From positions 124,001 through 188,000 of the forward strand of contig NZ_QYBC01000008.1 in NCBI RefSeq assembly GCF_004137085.1: 64,000 bases of DNA, given 5' to 3'. The notes beneath the pieces are model-generated. The model was given only the letters and a program-made list of their open reading frames with translations. It searched no databases and was not told the DNA's origin. This document shows positions 28,717-38,185 of the stretch, in pieces; position 1 is the first letter of the stretch, and each line of letters begins with the position of its first letter. The translations under genes and the position numbers were made by a program. The stretch comes from Lichenibacterium ramalinae. GTDB taxonomy: Bacteria; Pseudomonadota; Alphaproteobacteria; Rhizobiales; Beijerinckiaceae.

Positions 28717-30084
28717 ATGGCCACCGACATCCTGATCGTCGACGACGAAGCCGACATCCGCGAACTCGTGTCGGGCATCCTGTCGGACGAGGGGCACGGC
28801 ACCCGGACCGCGAAGGACGCCGACGACGCCCTGTCGCTGCTGGCGGCCCGCCGGCCCCATCTCATGTTCCTCGACATCTGGCTGCAGGGCTCGCGCCTCG
28901 ACGGGCTGCAGCTCCTCGAGATCATCAAGGACCAGCATCCGATGCTGCCGGTGGTGATGATCTCGGGCCACGGCAACATCGAGACCGCGGTCTCCGCCAT
29001 CCGGCTCGGCGCCTACGACTTCATCGAGAAGCCGTTCAAGGCGGACCGGCTCGTGCTGGTGGCCGAACGGGCGCTCGAAACCTCGCGCCTGAAACGCGAG
29101 AACACCGAATTGAAGTCGCGCTCGCTCACCGCCGACCGGGTCGTCGGGCGCTCGACCAGTGCCAACCAGTTGCGCCAGGTCGTCGACAAGGTGGGGCCGG
29201 CCAACTCGCGCGTGCTGATCGCGGGCGCGCCCGGCACCGGCAAGGAGCTCACGGCGCGGATGATCCACGCGGGGTCGAGCCGGGCCGGCTCGCGCTTCGT
29301 CGTCATCAACGCCGCCACCATGCTGCCCGAGGCCATGGAGACGGAGCTCTTCGGGGTGGAAGGCCAGGAGGGCAGGGGACGACAGGTCGGCGCTCTCGAG
29401 GAGGCGCACGGCGGCACGCTCTTCATCGACGAGGTCGCCGACATGCCGCGCGAAACCCAGAGCCGCATCCTGCGGGTGCTGGTCGACCAGAACTTCCAGC
29501 GCGTCGGCGGCACCGCGCGGGTGCATGTCGACGTCCGCATCATCTCGTCGACGGCGCGGGACCTGCCGGCGCTGATCGCCCAGGGTGCCTTCCGCGAGGA
29601 TCTGTTCCATCGCCTGGCCGTGGTGCCGGTGCGGGTGCCGGCCCTGTCGGAGCGCCGCGACGACATCCCCGAGCTCGTCGCCTTCTTCATGGAGCAGGTG
29701 TCGGCCAACACCGGCCTGCCGCGGCGCAAGATCGGCGCCGACGCCATGGCGGTCCTGCAGTCGCATGACTGGCCCGGCAACATCCGTCAGTTGCGCAACA
29801 ACGTCGAGCGCCTGATGATCCTCGCGGCCGGCGATGCCGACGCCGAGATCACCGCCGACATGCTGCCCTCGGAAATCGGCACGCTGGTGCCGGCCACGCC
29901 CAACGGGGCGGGCGGCGAGAAGCTGATGAGCCTGCCGTTGCGCGAGGCGCGCGAAGTCTTCGAGCGGGAATACCTGGTGGCGCAGATCAGCCGATTCGGC
30001 GGCAACATCTCGCGCACCGCCGAATTCATCGGCATGGAGCGCTCCGCGCTGCATCGCAAGCTGAAGTCCCTGGCGATCGACTGA
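28717..30084 (+). CDS. ntrX: NtrX response regulator (AAA+ without GAFTGA)
   Basis: 455-aa partner of NtrY. Receiver: [12 protein letters not shown], phospho-Asp in [13 protein letters not shown], Lys in IEKPF. AAA+ domain: Walker [10 protein letters not shown], Walker [32 protein letters not shown]-terminal Fis-type [24 protein letters not shown]. Where NtrC has the sigma-54 loop GAFTGA, this protein reads [21 protein letters not shown]; the loop is lost, as in other alphaproteobacterial NtrX, so it probably works with sigma-70 promoters or as a repressor. Confidence 0.97.
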   Translation: MATDILIVDDEADIRELVSGILSDEGHGTRTAKDADDALSLLAARRPHLMFLDIWLQGSRLDGLQLLEIIKDQHPMLPVVMISGHGNIETAVSAIRLGAYDFIEKPFKADRLVLVAERALETSRLKRENTELKSRSLTADRVVGRSTSANQLRQVVDKVGPANSRVLIAGAPGTGKELTARMIHAGSSRAGSRFVVINAATMLPEAMETELFGVEGQEGRGRQVGALEEAHGGTLFIDEVADMPRETQSRILRVLVDQNFQRVGGTARVHVDVRIISSTARDLPALIAQGAFREDLFHRLAVVPVRVPALSERRDDIPELVAFFMEQVSANTGLPRRKIGADAMAVLQSHDWPGNIRQLRNNVERLMILAAGDADAEITADMLPSEIGTLVPATPNGAGGEKLMSLPLREAREVFEREYLVAQISRFGGNISRTAEFIGMERSALHRKLKSLAID

Positions 30085-30368
30085 GGCCGGGACCGCCACG
30101 GCGACGGGTGGACAGCCCGCCCCTAAGTTTGTCTTGCGACTTGGCCGCGATCCTGCCTCTAATGCGGCAGGATGCAGGCGGTCCGGCGAGATGCGGGACG
30201 GCGTTGGCGCGGCTGTCCGCCAGGGCGGCACCCGCGCTCAGGCGAAGCCGGCACCGTGGAGACGCCCGGACCGACGCCCCACCGCGGGGCGGCGATCGGT
30301 GTCGGGCCACGGAGCCGGGCCGCGGCATCGAGACCGCGAACAGGCGGCGACGAGCAGTGGACAGGACC

Positions 30369-30647
30369 ATGGCGGCTGAACGAACACAAAACCTGCAGGA
30401 CACGTTCCTCAACTACGTGCGCAAGAACAAGGTGCCGCTCACGATCTTCCTGGTCAACGGGGTGAAGCTGCAGGGGGTGGTGACCTGGTTCGACAATTTC
30501 TGCGTCCTGCTGCGTCGCGACGGCCACTCGCAACTCGTCTACAAGCACGCCATATCGACGGTGATGCCGGGTCAGCCCATCCAGATGTTCGAGTCTCCCG
30601 AGGACGTGCCTGCCGCGGCGCCGGTCTCGGCCGAACGTCCGCGGTGA
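30369..30647 (+). CDS. hfq: RNA chaperone Hfq
   Basis: 92-aa Sm-like protein that pairs small RNAs with mRNAs. Sm1 motif ([20 protein letters not shown], positions about 14-33) and Sm2 motif ([12 protein letters not shown]). Start ATG 30369 matches the family start [11 protein letters not shown]; the frame is open upstream but not conserved. 284 bp of leader separate it from ntrX. The short C-terminal tail is Pro/Ala-rich. Followed 43 bp later by hflX, the conserved order. Confidence 0.98.
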   Translation: MAAERTQNLQDTFLNYVRKNKVPLTIFLVNGVKLQGVVTWFDNFCVLLRRDGHSQLVYKHAISTVMPGQPIQMFESPEDVPAAAPVSAERPR

Positions 30648-30690
30648 GGTCGGGCCGGTTCGGCAGGGGATCCTCCACCGGAACACGCGC

Positions 30691-32058
30691 TTGAAGCAGA
30701 AGCAACAGGACGGCGGCGTCGACGCCGTCGAGAAGACAGCCGCCGAGACGACGCCGACCCTCGTGGTCGGTCCTTATGCGAGCGGGCGAGGCGCCTCGGC
30801 CCGGGACACGCGTTCGTCAGAGGCCCGCATCGCCGAAGCCGTGGCGCTCGGCGACGCCATCGACCTCGACGTGCGCCGCGGCCTGGTCGTCAACCTCGGC
30901 ACCGTCCGGCCCTCCACCTATCTCGGCAAGGGCAAGGTCGAGGAACTGGCGGAGATCTGCCGTGAACTCTCCATCGGCCTCGTCGTCATGGATTGCGCGC
31001 TCTCGCCCGTGCAGCAGCGAAACTTGGAAACGGCCTTCGGCACCAAGGTGATCGACCGCACGGGGTTGATCCTCGAGATCTTCGGCCGGCGGGCCAGGAC
31101 CAAGGAAGGCACGCTCCAGGTCGAACTCGCGCATCTCGCCTACCAGAAGTCACGCCTCGTGCGCTCCTGGACCCATCTCGAACGGCAGCGCGGCGGCTTC
31201 GGCTTCCTTGGCGGCCCGGGCGAGACCCAGATCGAGACCGACCGCCGCCTCATCGAGGAGCGCATGGCGCGGATCGAGCGCGACCTCGACCACGTCAAGC
31301 AGACGCGCGCCACCAACCGCAAGACGCGCGTCGAGGTGCCGTTCCCGACCGTCGCGCTGGTCGGCTACACGAACGCCGGCAAGTCGACCCTGTTCAACCG
31401 CCTGACGCGGTCGGCGGTGTTGGCCGACGACATGGTGTTCGCCACGCTGGACCCCACCTTGCGGGTGCTGAAGCTGCCGCACCGGGGCAGGGTGATCCTG
31501 TCGGATACGGTGGGCTTCATCTCGGACCTGCCCACCATGCTGGTCTCGGCCTTCCGGGCGACGCTCGAGGAAGTCGTGTCGGCCGACGTCATCCTGCACG
31601 TGCGCGACGTCGCCCACGAGGACACCCAGGCCCAGAGCGCCGACGTGCTCGCCATCCTGCACGAACTCGGCGTCGATGCCGAGGACCGGGAACGCGTCAT
31701 CGAAGTCTGGAACAAGGCCGACCTGCTCGACCCGGACCGCCTCGCCGCGACGCTCGACGCCGCCGCCCACAAGCGGGCCGACGAGCGGCCGGCCGTCGTC
31801 TCGGCCCTGGCCGGCACGGGCGTCGACGTCCTGCTGGACACGATCGAGCGGCGCCTGGCCACCCACGCGACATCGCTCAACGTCGACCTCGACCCGAGCG
31901 ATGGCCGGGGCCTCAACTGGCTCTACGAGACGACCGAGATCCTATCGCGGGCCGACGACGAGGACGGCACGATCCACCTCACCGTGCGGGTCGCGCCCGA
32001 GCGCATGGAGCGGGTGCAGAACCGCTTCCCGACGGCGGCCCGGGTCCCGGTCGGGTAG
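30691..32058 (+). CDS. hflX: GTPase HflX (ribosome-rescue/splitting)
   Basis: 455-aa ribosome-associated GTPase. N-terminal HflX domain ([33 protein letters not shown]), a glycine-rich linker ([18 protein letters not shown]), then the G domain: G1 [10 protein letters not shown]3 DTVGFI, G4 NKAD. The start TTG 30691 is 43 bp after hfq and has only a weak ribosome site. Family role: splitting stalled ribosomes under heat or antibiotic stress. Converges on mazG. Confidence 0.96.
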   Translation: MKQKQQDGGVDAVEKTAAETTPTLVVGPYASGRGASARDTRSSEARIAEAVALGDAIDLDVRRGLVVNLGTVRPSTYLGKGKVEELAEICRELSIGLVVMDCALSPVQQRNLETAFGTKVIDRTGLILEIFGRRARTKEGTLQVELAHLAYQKSRLVRSWTHLERQRGGFGFLGGPGETQIETDRRLIEERMARIERDLDHVKQTRATNRKTRVEVPFPTVALVGYTNAGKSTLFNRLTRSAVLADDMVFATLDPTLRVLKLPHRGRVILSDTVGFISDLPTMLVSAFRATLEEVVSADVILHVRDVAHEDTQAQSADVLAILHELGVDAEDRERVIEVWNKADLLDPDRLAATLDAAAHKRADERPAVVSALAGTGVDVLLDTIERRLATHATSLNVDLDPSDGRGLNWLYETTEILSRADDEDGTIHLTVRVAPERMERVQNRFPTAARVPVG

Positions 32059-32083
32059 CGCTCCTCGCCAGCGTGTCGGGGCG

Positions 32084-32926
32084 TCAGGGCGCGGGGCGTT
32101 CGGACGCCTTGGCCTCACCCCACAGCGCCTCCATGGCGTCGAGGTCGGCCTCCTGCAGGCTCGAGCCCCGACGGGCGAGTTCCGACTCGATGTGGCCGAA
32201 GCGGCGCTCGAACTTGGCGTTCGCACCCGTCAGGGCGGTCTCGGGATCCACGTCGGCGTGGCGGGCGAGGTTGGCCACGGCGAAGAGCAGGTCGCCGATC
32301 TCGTCCGCCATGGCGCGAGGGTCGCCGAGCGCGGCCTCGATCTCGGCCGTCTCCTCGCGGATCTTGGCGAGGACGGCCCGCGGGTCGTTCCAATCGAAGC
32401 CGACCGTCGCGGCCACCCGCTGCAGCTTCACGGCGCGGGGCAGGGGGGCGAGGCCGGTGCCGACCCGGCCGAGCAGGGCAGACACCGCCTGCTCGGCCGG
32501 CTCGCCGCGCCCTTGCCGGGCGGCACGGTCCCGGGCGGCACGTTCGGCCTTCTCCTCGGCCTTGATGCGGTCCCAGCCCGCCTTCACCTCCTCGGGCGTG
32601 AGATCGGTCCGGTCGCCGAAGATGTGGGGATGGCGTCGCACGAGCTTGGCCGTGATGGCCTCGACGACACCGCCGAAGTCGAAGCTGCCCTCCTCCTCGG
32701 CGATGCGCGCCTGGAACACGACCTGGAGCAGCAGGTCGCCGAGTTCCTCGCGCAGGTCCTCGCGGTCGCCGCGCGTCACGGCGTCGGCCACCTCGTAGGC
32801 TTCCTCGATCGCATAGGGGGCGACGCTGGCGAAGGTCTGGGCGAGGTCCCAGGAACAGCCCGTGGTGGGGTGGCGCAGCGCCGCCATGATGTCGATGAGG
32901 CGGGCGATGTCGCGGGAGGGTGTCAT
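32084..32926 (-). CDS. mazG: Nucleoside triphosphate pyrophosphohydrolase MazG
   Basis: 280-aa house-cleaning enzyme that hydrolyses NTPs to NMP and pyrophosphate. Two MazG helical domains: EEAYEVADAV with EELGDLLLQVVFQARIAEE (about 37-83) and EETAEIEAAL with DEIGDLLFAVANLARH (about 168-222); the paired Glu/Asp residues bind magnesium in each. Start ATG 32924-32926; 15 extra codons upstream are not conserved. Position after hflX is conserved. Confidence 0.95.
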   Translation of the reverse strand: MTPSRDIARLIDIMAALRHPTTGCSWDLAQTFASVAPYAIEEAYEVADAVTRGDREDLREELGDLLLQVVFQARIAEEEGSFDFGGVVEAITAKLVRRHPHIFGDRTDLTPEEVKAGWDRIKAEEKAERAARDRAARQGRGEPAEQAVSALLGRVGTGLAPLPRAVKLQRVAATVGFDWNDPRAVLAKIREETAEIEAALGDPRAMADEIGDLLFAVANLARHADVDPETALTGANAKFERRFGHIESELARRGSSLQEADLDAMEALWGEAKASERPAP

Positions 32927-33042
32927 GCTGGCGAAGCCTGTGCGAGACGCGACGATGCCCGCGGAGGGCATCCGCGGGCATCGGTCGTTGCGGTGGGGCC
33001 GCGCTGCCGGGCGATTGCCGGGCAGTGCGGCTCCGCGGGGCG

Positions 33043-33708
33043 TCAGTCGGCCGAGATCGACAGGGCTTCACGGCCCTTCGGGGTATCGACGACGCGCATC
33101 GACACGGGCTGACCCTCGGCGAGGTGCGACAGGCCGGCCGGGCCCAGGATGGAGATGTGGACGAAGATGTCCTTGCCGCCATCGTTGCTCGACACGAAGC
33201 CGAAGCCCTTGGTGTCGTCGAACCACTTGACCTTGCCGGAGACCTGGACGGCCGTCGACGGATCGGGGGCGCGACGGGCCGGGCGCGGGCTGTCGAAGGA
33301 CCGCTGCGGGGCGCGCTCAACGGCGCCGGTCGTGTCGACCTCGACGACGCGGGTGACCTGGGCGCCCTTGGCGCCGCTGCCGACCAGCACCTTCAACTTG
33401 GCGCCCGGGGGAACCGTCTCGTAGCCGGCGGACTGGATGGCGCCGATGTGCAGGAAGGCGTCACCCTGGCCGTTGGACAGCTCGACGAAGCCGAAGCCCT
33501 TGTCGGCCTTGAACCACTTGACGACTGCGTCGACAGTGGGGCCAGCCGGGGGTGCGGGCATCATGTCGCCGCCGCCGCCGAACCCGCTCGGTGCGCCGCC
33601 GAACGGGCGCGAAGCCGGCCGGGACGGGCGGGACTCGTAGGGGGATGACGGCATGTCGTCGTCGAAGCCCCGCTTCCTCGGTCCCCGGAAATCTCTACCT
33701 TTGCTCAT
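33043..33708 (-). CDS. Two-domain cold shock protein
   Basis: 221 aa with two cold shock domains: the first at about 60-128 (VVKWFKADKGFGFVELSNG, DAFLHIGAIQSAG) and the second at about 153-219 (GKVKWFDDTKGFGFVSSNDG, DIFVHISILGPAG). Both carry the RNP1-type KGFGFV and FxHI motifs that bind single-stranded RNA or DNA. An N-terminal Arg/Pro/Gly tail (residues 1-55) resembles an RNA-binding disordered region. Double-domain CspA proteins are typical of Alphaproteobacteria. Preceded by a long leader that may allow temperature control. Confidence 0.95.
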   Translation of the reverse strand: MSKGRDFRGPRKRGFDDDMPSSPYESRPSRPASRPFGGAPSGFGGGGDMMPAPPAGPTVDAVVKWFKADKGFGFVELSNGQGDAFLHIGAIQSAGYETVPPGAKLKVLVGSGAKGAQVTRVVEVDTTGAVERAPQRSFDSPRPARRAPDPSTAVQVSGKVKWFDDTKGFGFVSSNDGGKDIFVHISILGPAGLSHLAEGQPVSMRVVDTPKGREALSISAD

Positions 33709-34306
33709 GTCGCCAGCTCGTCTTTGCCTTCAACCTAACCGCCCGCACCGTGACCCAGTCGCCGACCCAACGTCGTCGCATGTCGGATCACGTCTCTCAC
33801 ACCCGCGACGCACCGTGTCGCGAGCCCTCAGCGTACAACCGTGGCAGGGCGTTGTCTTCACATAACCCCAGCCAAAGCAAACCCGCCTTGGCATGCGCCT
33901 GCTCACCCTCAATGCCATCGGCGGCGCACAAGGCCGGCAGCACTCCGTATCCCCTTCGGGAGACCATGACGACGTGGGAGGGGGACCACCGGGGCCCACA
34001 TCTTGAGGGGACGCTAGCGCATTTCAAAAGCCTTCGCCACCGCTATTGCGGGATGGGATCTCGGGATTTTAGCGCCCGTCAAGGGGGCGTGGAGGATCTC
34101 TCGTCGACGGCGAGGCTGGCGCCGGACCGTGTCGCGCGGGCCGGTCCGCAGCGACGACGGCCCATCGGCGGGCGCGGAGCCCATGCCGATTCGAGCCGAA
34201 CCCGAAACGCGCCCGTAATCAGCCGTTTGGGTCGCGATACCGCTTCGACGGTCGCTCGACGGGACGCAGGCGGCCAAGCCGTCGCCGGCCGAGGAAGCCT
34301 TCCGCC
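33709..34306 (-). promoter_or_regulatory. Gene-free region holding the likely cold shock gene leader
   Basis: 598 bp with no convincing gene. It is visibly lower in GC than its surroundings. On the minus strand, TTGAAA (34027-34022), a 17-nt spacer and AAGATG (34004-33999) form a possible promoter, which would give a 5' leader of about 290 nt, a length common for cold shock mRNAs. I could not fold the leader reliably. Open frames here have no domain or plausible start. Confidence 0.35.
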
Positions 34307-35050
34307 TCACGCCCCGTACATGCGGTTCAGCGTCGGGCTGATCGTCACCTCGTTGAGGCACACGCCCGCCGGGCGGGTGGCGACGAAGAGGATCAGGGCG
34401 CCGAGGTCCTCCGGTTGCAGCATGGCGGCGCGGTCCTCGGCGCTCGGCGGCACGGGACGCCGATCGAGGATCGGGGTCGCGACCTCCGCCGGCAGGATCG
34501 CGGTCGAGCGGATGCCGTTGCGGAACTCCTCGACATTGATGCTCTGGCTCATGGCCACGACGGCGTGTTTCGCCGCCGTGTAGGCGGGGCCGCTGACGGG
34601 ACTGATGTGGCGACCCGCCCAGGAGGCCGTGTGGATCAACACGCCGTCGCGCGCGCGCCGCATCGGCACGAGGGCCGCGGCCGCGCAGTAGAAGGCCGCC
34701 GACAGGTTGCCCTGCAGCACCGTGTCGATGCTGCCCGGCGTCAGGTCGCGCCAGGCGCGGGCCGCGATGTTGAGGCCGGCATTATTGACGAGGAGGTCGA
34801 GCCGCCCGAAGCGCCGCTCGATCCCCGCCACGATCTCGCCCGCCGTCTCGGGGCGGGTCAGGTCGCCCGGCATCGCCGTCGCGGTCCCGCCCGCCGCCGC
34901 CACGCGGGCCGCGACGGCCTCGAGCGGTTCGGCGCGACGCCCCGTGAGCACGAGGGCAGCACCCGCGGCGGCGAGGGCGAGGCAGGCCGCCTCGCCGATG
35001 CCGCTGCCCGCCCCCGTCACCCAGGCGATCTTGCCACCGAGTTCGGCCAT
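34307..35050 (-). CDS. Short-chain dehydrogenase/reductase (SDR)
   Basis: 247-aa classical SDR. Cofactor motif TGAGSGIG (residues 11-18) with TGRR after beta-2, suggesting NADP; structural NNAG; catalytic Ser in HTASWAGRH, Tyr and Lys in YTAAKHA. Substrate is not predictable; similar proteins are generic 3-oxoacyl or alcohol dehydrogenases. Starts at ATG 35048-35050. It lies 21 bp downstream of a small unknown gene on the same strand. Confidence 0.9.
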   Translation of the reverse strand: MAELGGKIAWVTGAGSGIGEAACLALAAAGAALVLTGRRAEPLEAVAARVAAAGGTATAMPGDLTRPETAGEIVAGIERRFGRLDLLVNNAGLNIAARAWRDLTPGSIDTVLQGNLSAAFYCAAAALVPMRRARDGVLIHTASWAGRHISPVSGPAYTAAKHAVVAMSQSINVEEFRNGIRSTAILPAEVATPILDRRPVPPSAEDRAAMLQPEDLGALILFVATRPAGVCLNEVTISPTLNRMYGA

Positions 35051-35071
35051 GCCCCCACCCCTCCTCGCCGT

Positions 35072-35242
35072 TCAGTCCGGATATTTCGCCGTGCCCTTCG
35101 CGTCGGGCACGGTGTCCTTATGGACCGGCGTGTCGCGCTTGGCGTGCTCGCCCGTGTCCTTGTGCTTCGTGCCGGGCTGCTGCGGTGTCTCGCCCTTGCG
35201 CGGCGTGTGGTTGCCGCTGCCGGCCTCGCCCTGCTTGCTCAT
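35072..35242 (-). CDS. Small hydrophilic protein, function unknown
   Basis: 56 aa beginning MSKQGEAGSGN; no hydrophobic segment and no Cys. It is rich in Lys, Gly, Thr, Asp and Pro and looks intrinsically disordered, with the loosely repeated element KDTGEHAKRDTPVHKDT. A strong ribosome site (gagggag) sits 7-8 nt before ATG 35240-35242, which is the main support. Comparable small charged proteins are often stress-induced, but I cannot assign it. Confidence 0.5.
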   Translation of the reverse strand: MSKQGEAGSGNHTPRKGETPQQPGTKHKDTGEHAKRDTPVHKDTVPDAKGTAKYPD

Positions 35243-35391
35243 GGTGATCTCCCTCGACAGGACCGCGGCGGTGCTCCACCCGATCCCGCTTCGCTCCCGC
35301 ATGGCGCCGAGCAGGGCGACGTGGGATCGTCCACGCGGCCCGGCTCGGCGTCGGGCAGGGAGAACGGACGCCACGGACGGGTGTTCCGCCG

Positions 35392-35907
35392 TCACGGGGG
35401 CGGCAGAAAATCCACCTTGATGCTGTCCGCCGCGGCGCCGCTGATCTGCACCGTGGCCTGCCCGGCCGCGAGAACGAAGCGCACGCTCTTGCGCACGTTG
35501 GGGCAATCCCGCTGGCCCGAGGAGGCCGAGGAGCGCAGCTCGCGCCCGTCCTGGATCACGTCGATCCAGGCCTCGTCCGAGAGGGTGATCTGGTAGGTGC
35601 CGGCGACCGCGACCGGTGGTGTCCTGAAGGCGGCCCCGAAGGTGCCGCCCTTGGGCTTGCGGCCGGGGGGGCGCTCGAATCCCGCATCGGCCACCGGCTT
35701 CAGCTTGACGATGGCGGGGTCCATGATGCCGGGCAGGGGCTTGCCCGGCTCGACGACCTGCAGCCCCGGCGTACCGAAGGCGGACCGCTCGCGGTCCACC
35801 GGCCACTTGAACTTCGCGCAGCCGCTCGCGTCCTGGGCGGCTGCGGTGCCGGCCGGCAGGGCGGCGAGAAGCGCCAGCATCGGCAGGAGGGGCGGGCGAC
35901 GCGGCAT
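35392..35907 (-). CDS. Exported protein of unknown function
   Basis: 171 aa with a signal peptide (residues 1-24, LPMLALLAALPAGTAAA). The mature part has two Cys (ASGCAKFKWPVD and QRDCPNVRKSV) that could form a disulphide, and a beta-rich core: GTYQITLSDEAWIDVIQDG, KSVRFVLAAGQATVQISGA, SIKVDFLP. The layout resembles small periplasmic beta-sandwich proteins conserved in Rhizobiales. It begins 1 bp after the molbindin stop, so they are probably co-transcribed. Confidence 0.75.
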   Translation of the reverse strand: MPRRPPLLPMLALLAALPAGTAAAQDASGCAKFKWPVDRERSAFGTPGLQVVEPGKPLPGIMDPAIVKLKPVADAGFERPPGRKPKGGTFGAAFRTPPVAVAGTYQITLSDEAWIDVIQDGRELRSSASSGQRDCPNVRKSVRFVLAAGQATVQISGAAADSIKVDFLPPP

Positions 35908-35908
35908 C

Positions 35909-36118
35909 TCAGTCGACCGCCACCATGACGTCCGACGCCTTGACCACGGCGAGGGCCGCCTCGCCGACCTTGAGGCCGAGCTCGTCCACCGCCTCGTTGG
36001 TGACCGAGGCCGTGACGATCACGCCGCCGCCGATGTCGATGCGGACATGGGCCGTGGTCTGGCCCTTGGTCACCTCGACGATCCTGCCCTTCAACTGGTT
36101 GCGTGCACTGAGCCGCAT
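35909..36118 (-). CDS. Molbindin / TOBE domain protein (Mop type)
   Basis: 69-aa single TOBE domain: SARNQLKGRIVEVTKGQTTA then VTASVTNEAVDELGLKVGE and AVVKASDVMVAV. Mop proteins assemble as hexamers that bind molybdate or tungstate for storage or homeostasis. Length and motif order are standard. No molybdate transporter genes are adjacent. Confidence 0.93.
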   Translation of the reverse strand: MRLSARNQLKGRIVEVTKGQTTAHVRIDIGGGVIVTASVTNEAVDELGLKVGEAALAVVKASDVMVAVD

Positions 36119-36148
36119 GGCGATGCCTCCGAATGTCCCGCGCGACGA

Positions 36149-36814
36149 CTAGGCCGGAATCGCCGCCATGTCATCCGGGCGTGGCGCCAGAACGCCGCCG
36201 AGCAGCGTCGCCACGACCTGGCGCTTCGCGGCGGCGAAACCCGCGTCGTCGAGCGGCACGCCGCCGTTGAGGGCCGTGATCTGGTGGGCGAAGTCGGCGT
36301 AGTGCTGGGTGGCGGCCCAGATCATGTAGAACAGGACCTTGGGGTCGAGGGGGCGGAGCTGCCCGTCGGCGACCCAGCCCTCGACGATGGCGCCGCGCTC
36401 CCGCACCCAGGCGGAAAGCGTCGTGTCGAGGAAGTCCCGGATGACGGGCGCACCGCTCATCACCTCGCGGGCGAAGATGCGCGAGCCGAGCGGCCGGTCG
36501 CGGGCGAGGTCCATCTTGCCTTCGATGTAGCGGGTCAGCGCCTCGACGGCCGTCGGCGCCGCGTCGAAGCCCCGGGCGGCGTCGAGCCAGGCCGCCAGCA
36601 CGCCCTCGACGACCCGCCGGTAGAGCGCCTCCTTGGTGGCGACGTAATAGTGCAGGTTGGCCTTGGGCAGGCCGGCCCGCGCCGCGATGGCGGCTGTCGT
36701 GGCGCCCTCGAAACCCTTCTCGGCGAACTCCGCCTCGGCGGCGCGCAGGATCGCTTCTTCGAGGTCCGCCCGCCCTGCGGACGGCCGCTCCGGCACCGAT
36801 TTCCTCGACGACAT
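36149..36814 (-). CDS. TetR-family regulator, RutR-like
   Basis: 221-aa repressor/activator. N-terminal TetR HTH (AILRAAEAEFAEKGFEGATT, AARAGLPKANLHYYVATKEALY). The C-terminal ligand domain has YMIWAATQHYADFAHQI, closely resembling the C-terminal part of RutR, which senses uracil. Start ATG 36812-36814 (MSSRKSVP); the longer open frame overlaps the divergent hydrolase gene. Divergent from hydrolase-dihydropyrimidinase-ABC genes with 85 bp between, the usual place for their regulator. Confidence 0.9.
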   Translation of the reverse strand: MSSRKSVPERPSAGRADLEEAILRAAEAEFAEKGFEGATTAAIAARAGLPKANLHYYVATKEALYRRVVEGVLAAWLDAARGFDAAPTAVEALTRYIEGKMDLARDRPLGSRIFAREVMSGAPVIRDFLDTTLSAWVRERGAIVEGWVADGQLRPLDPKVLFYMIWAATQHYADFAHQITALNGGVPLDDAGFAAAKRQVVATLLGGVLAPRPDDMAAIPA

Positions 36815-36820
36815 GATGGT

Positions 36821-36849
36821 TTGACCGCTCGGAAAAACTGACGCTAACT
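36821..36849 (+). promoter_or_regulatory. Candidate promoter in the regulator/hydrolase divergent gap
   Basis: TTGACC (36821-36826), 17-nt spacer, ctaact (36844-36849). It is the best -35-like hexamer in the 85-bp gap. ggtttgacc overlapping the -35 forms a short inverted repeat and could be part of the regulator's site, but it does not match the E. coli RutR palindrome well. Confidence 0.3.
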
Positions 36850-36899
36850 GGGCGCCGGGCGCCGTGGTTCCGGCGGCGCGCAACGCCGCGAGACCCTTC

Positions 36900-38147
36900 A
36901 TGCCAGATCTGTCCAACCTCCGCATCGACGGCGCGCGCCTGTGGGACAGCCTGATGGAGATGGGGCAGATCGGCGGCACCCCGAAGGGCGGCTGCAACCG
37001 CCTCACGCTGACGGACGTCGACCGGCGCGGCCGCGACCTCTTCGCGCGCTGGTGCTCGGAGGCCGGCCTCGCCATGACGGTCGACGCCATGGGCAACATG
37101 TTCGCCCGCCGGGCCGGAACCGAGGCGGGCCTGCCGCCCGTCATGATGGGCAGCCACCTCGACACCCAGCCGACCGGCGGCAAGTTCGACGGCGTGCTCG
37201 GCGTGCTGGCGGGGCTGGAAGTGCTCCGCTCCCTCGACGACCTCAACATCCGCACCCGTCACCCGATCGAGGTCGCCAACTGGACCAACGAGGAGGGGTC
37301 GCGCTTCGCCCCCGCCATGGTGGCGTCGGGGGTCTTCGCCGGCGCCTATACGCTGGAGCAGGCCTATGCGATCCGAGACCGCGACGGCAAGGCGCTCGGC
37401 GACGAGCTGGAGCGCATCGGCTTCAAGGGCGAGGCGCCCTGCGGCGGCCGTGCCATCCGCGCCATGTTCGAGCTGCACATCGAGCAGGGCCCCATCCTTG
37501 AGGACGAGGGGATCGACATCGGCGTGGTCACGCATGGCCAGGGGCAGCGCTGGTACGAGGTGACGCTGACGGGGTTCGAGAGCCATGCCGGCTCGACCCC
37601 CATGCCGCGCCGCCGCGACGCGCTGGTCGGGGCGGCGAAGGTGGTCGAGCTCGTCAACCGGGTCGGCCTCGATCACCCGCCGCTGGCGGTGTCGACGGTC
37701 GGCATGCTCCAGCCCTATCCCGGCTCGCGCAACGTCATCCCGGGCCAGGTCTTCCTGACCTGCGAGTTCCGCCACCCCGAGGAAGCCGTGCTGGTCGCCA
37801 TGGACCGGGCGCTGCGGGACGGGATCGCCGCCATCGCCGCGGAGGCGAAGCTCGACGTCGAGATCAAGCAGGTCTTCGACTACCCGCCGGTTCCCTTCGA
37901 CGAGGGCTGCGTCGGCGCCGTGCGCCGCGCCGCCGAGCGCGGCGGCTTCAGACATCGCGACATCGTGTCGGGCGCCGGGCACGACGCCTGCTACATCGCC
38001 CGCGTGGCGCCGACCGCCATGATCTTCACGCCCTGCGTGGGCGGCATCAGCCACAACGAATCGGAAGAGATTTCCCCGGCCTGGGCCAGCGCCGGCACGC
38101 AGGTGCTGCTGCACGCCGTCCTGGAGATCGCCGAAGTCGTGGACTGA
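36900..38147 (+). CDS. Beta-ureidopropionase / N-carbamoyl amino acid hydrolase (M20 type)
   Basis: 415-aa zinc amidohydrolase that removes the carbamoyl group, the last step of reductive pyrimidine breakdown (carbamoyl-beta-alanine to beta-alanine, CO2 and ammonia) or of hydantoin use. Metal ligands: MGSHLDTQPTGGKFDGVLGV (His, Asp), NEEGSRF (Glu), FELHIEQGP (His) and the lid segment SHAGSTPM, plus SGAGHDA near the end. ATG 36900 fits the family; 12 upstream codons are unlikely. Followed 38 bp later by the dihydropyrimidinase. Confidence 0.93.
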   Translation: MPDLSNLRIDGARLWDSLMEMGQIGGTPKGGCNRLTLTDVDRRGRDLFARWCSEAGLAMTVDAMGNMFARRAGTEAGLPPVMMGSHLDTQPTGGKFDGVLGVLAGLEVLRSLDDLNIRTRHPIEVANWTNEEGSRFAPAMVASGVFAGAYTLEQAYAIRDRDGKALGDELERIGFKGEAPCGGRAIRAMFELHIEQGPILEDEGIDIGVVTHGQGQRWYEVTLTGFESHAGSTPMPRRRDALVGAAKVVELVNRVGLDHPPLAVSTVGMLQPYPGSRNVIPGQVFLTCEFRHPEEAVLVAMDRALRDGIAAIAAEAKLDVEIKQVFDYPPVPFDEGCVGAVRRAAERGGFRHRDIVSGAGHDACYIARVAPTAMIFTPCVGGISHNESEEISPAWASAGTQVLLHAVLEIAEVVD

Positions 38148-38185
38148 GCCGGCGCCGGCATCGGGGTTTCAACACGGAGGGACGC

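Noticed and set aside
28717..30084. NtrX as a decaying NtrC paralogue
   Set aside because: Loss of GAFTGA is characteristic of the orthologous group; receiver, Walker motifs and HTH are intact.
33552..34583. 343-aa plus-strand open frame over the cold shock leader
   Set aside because: No domain, biased composition, overlaps the csp and SDR genes on the other strand.
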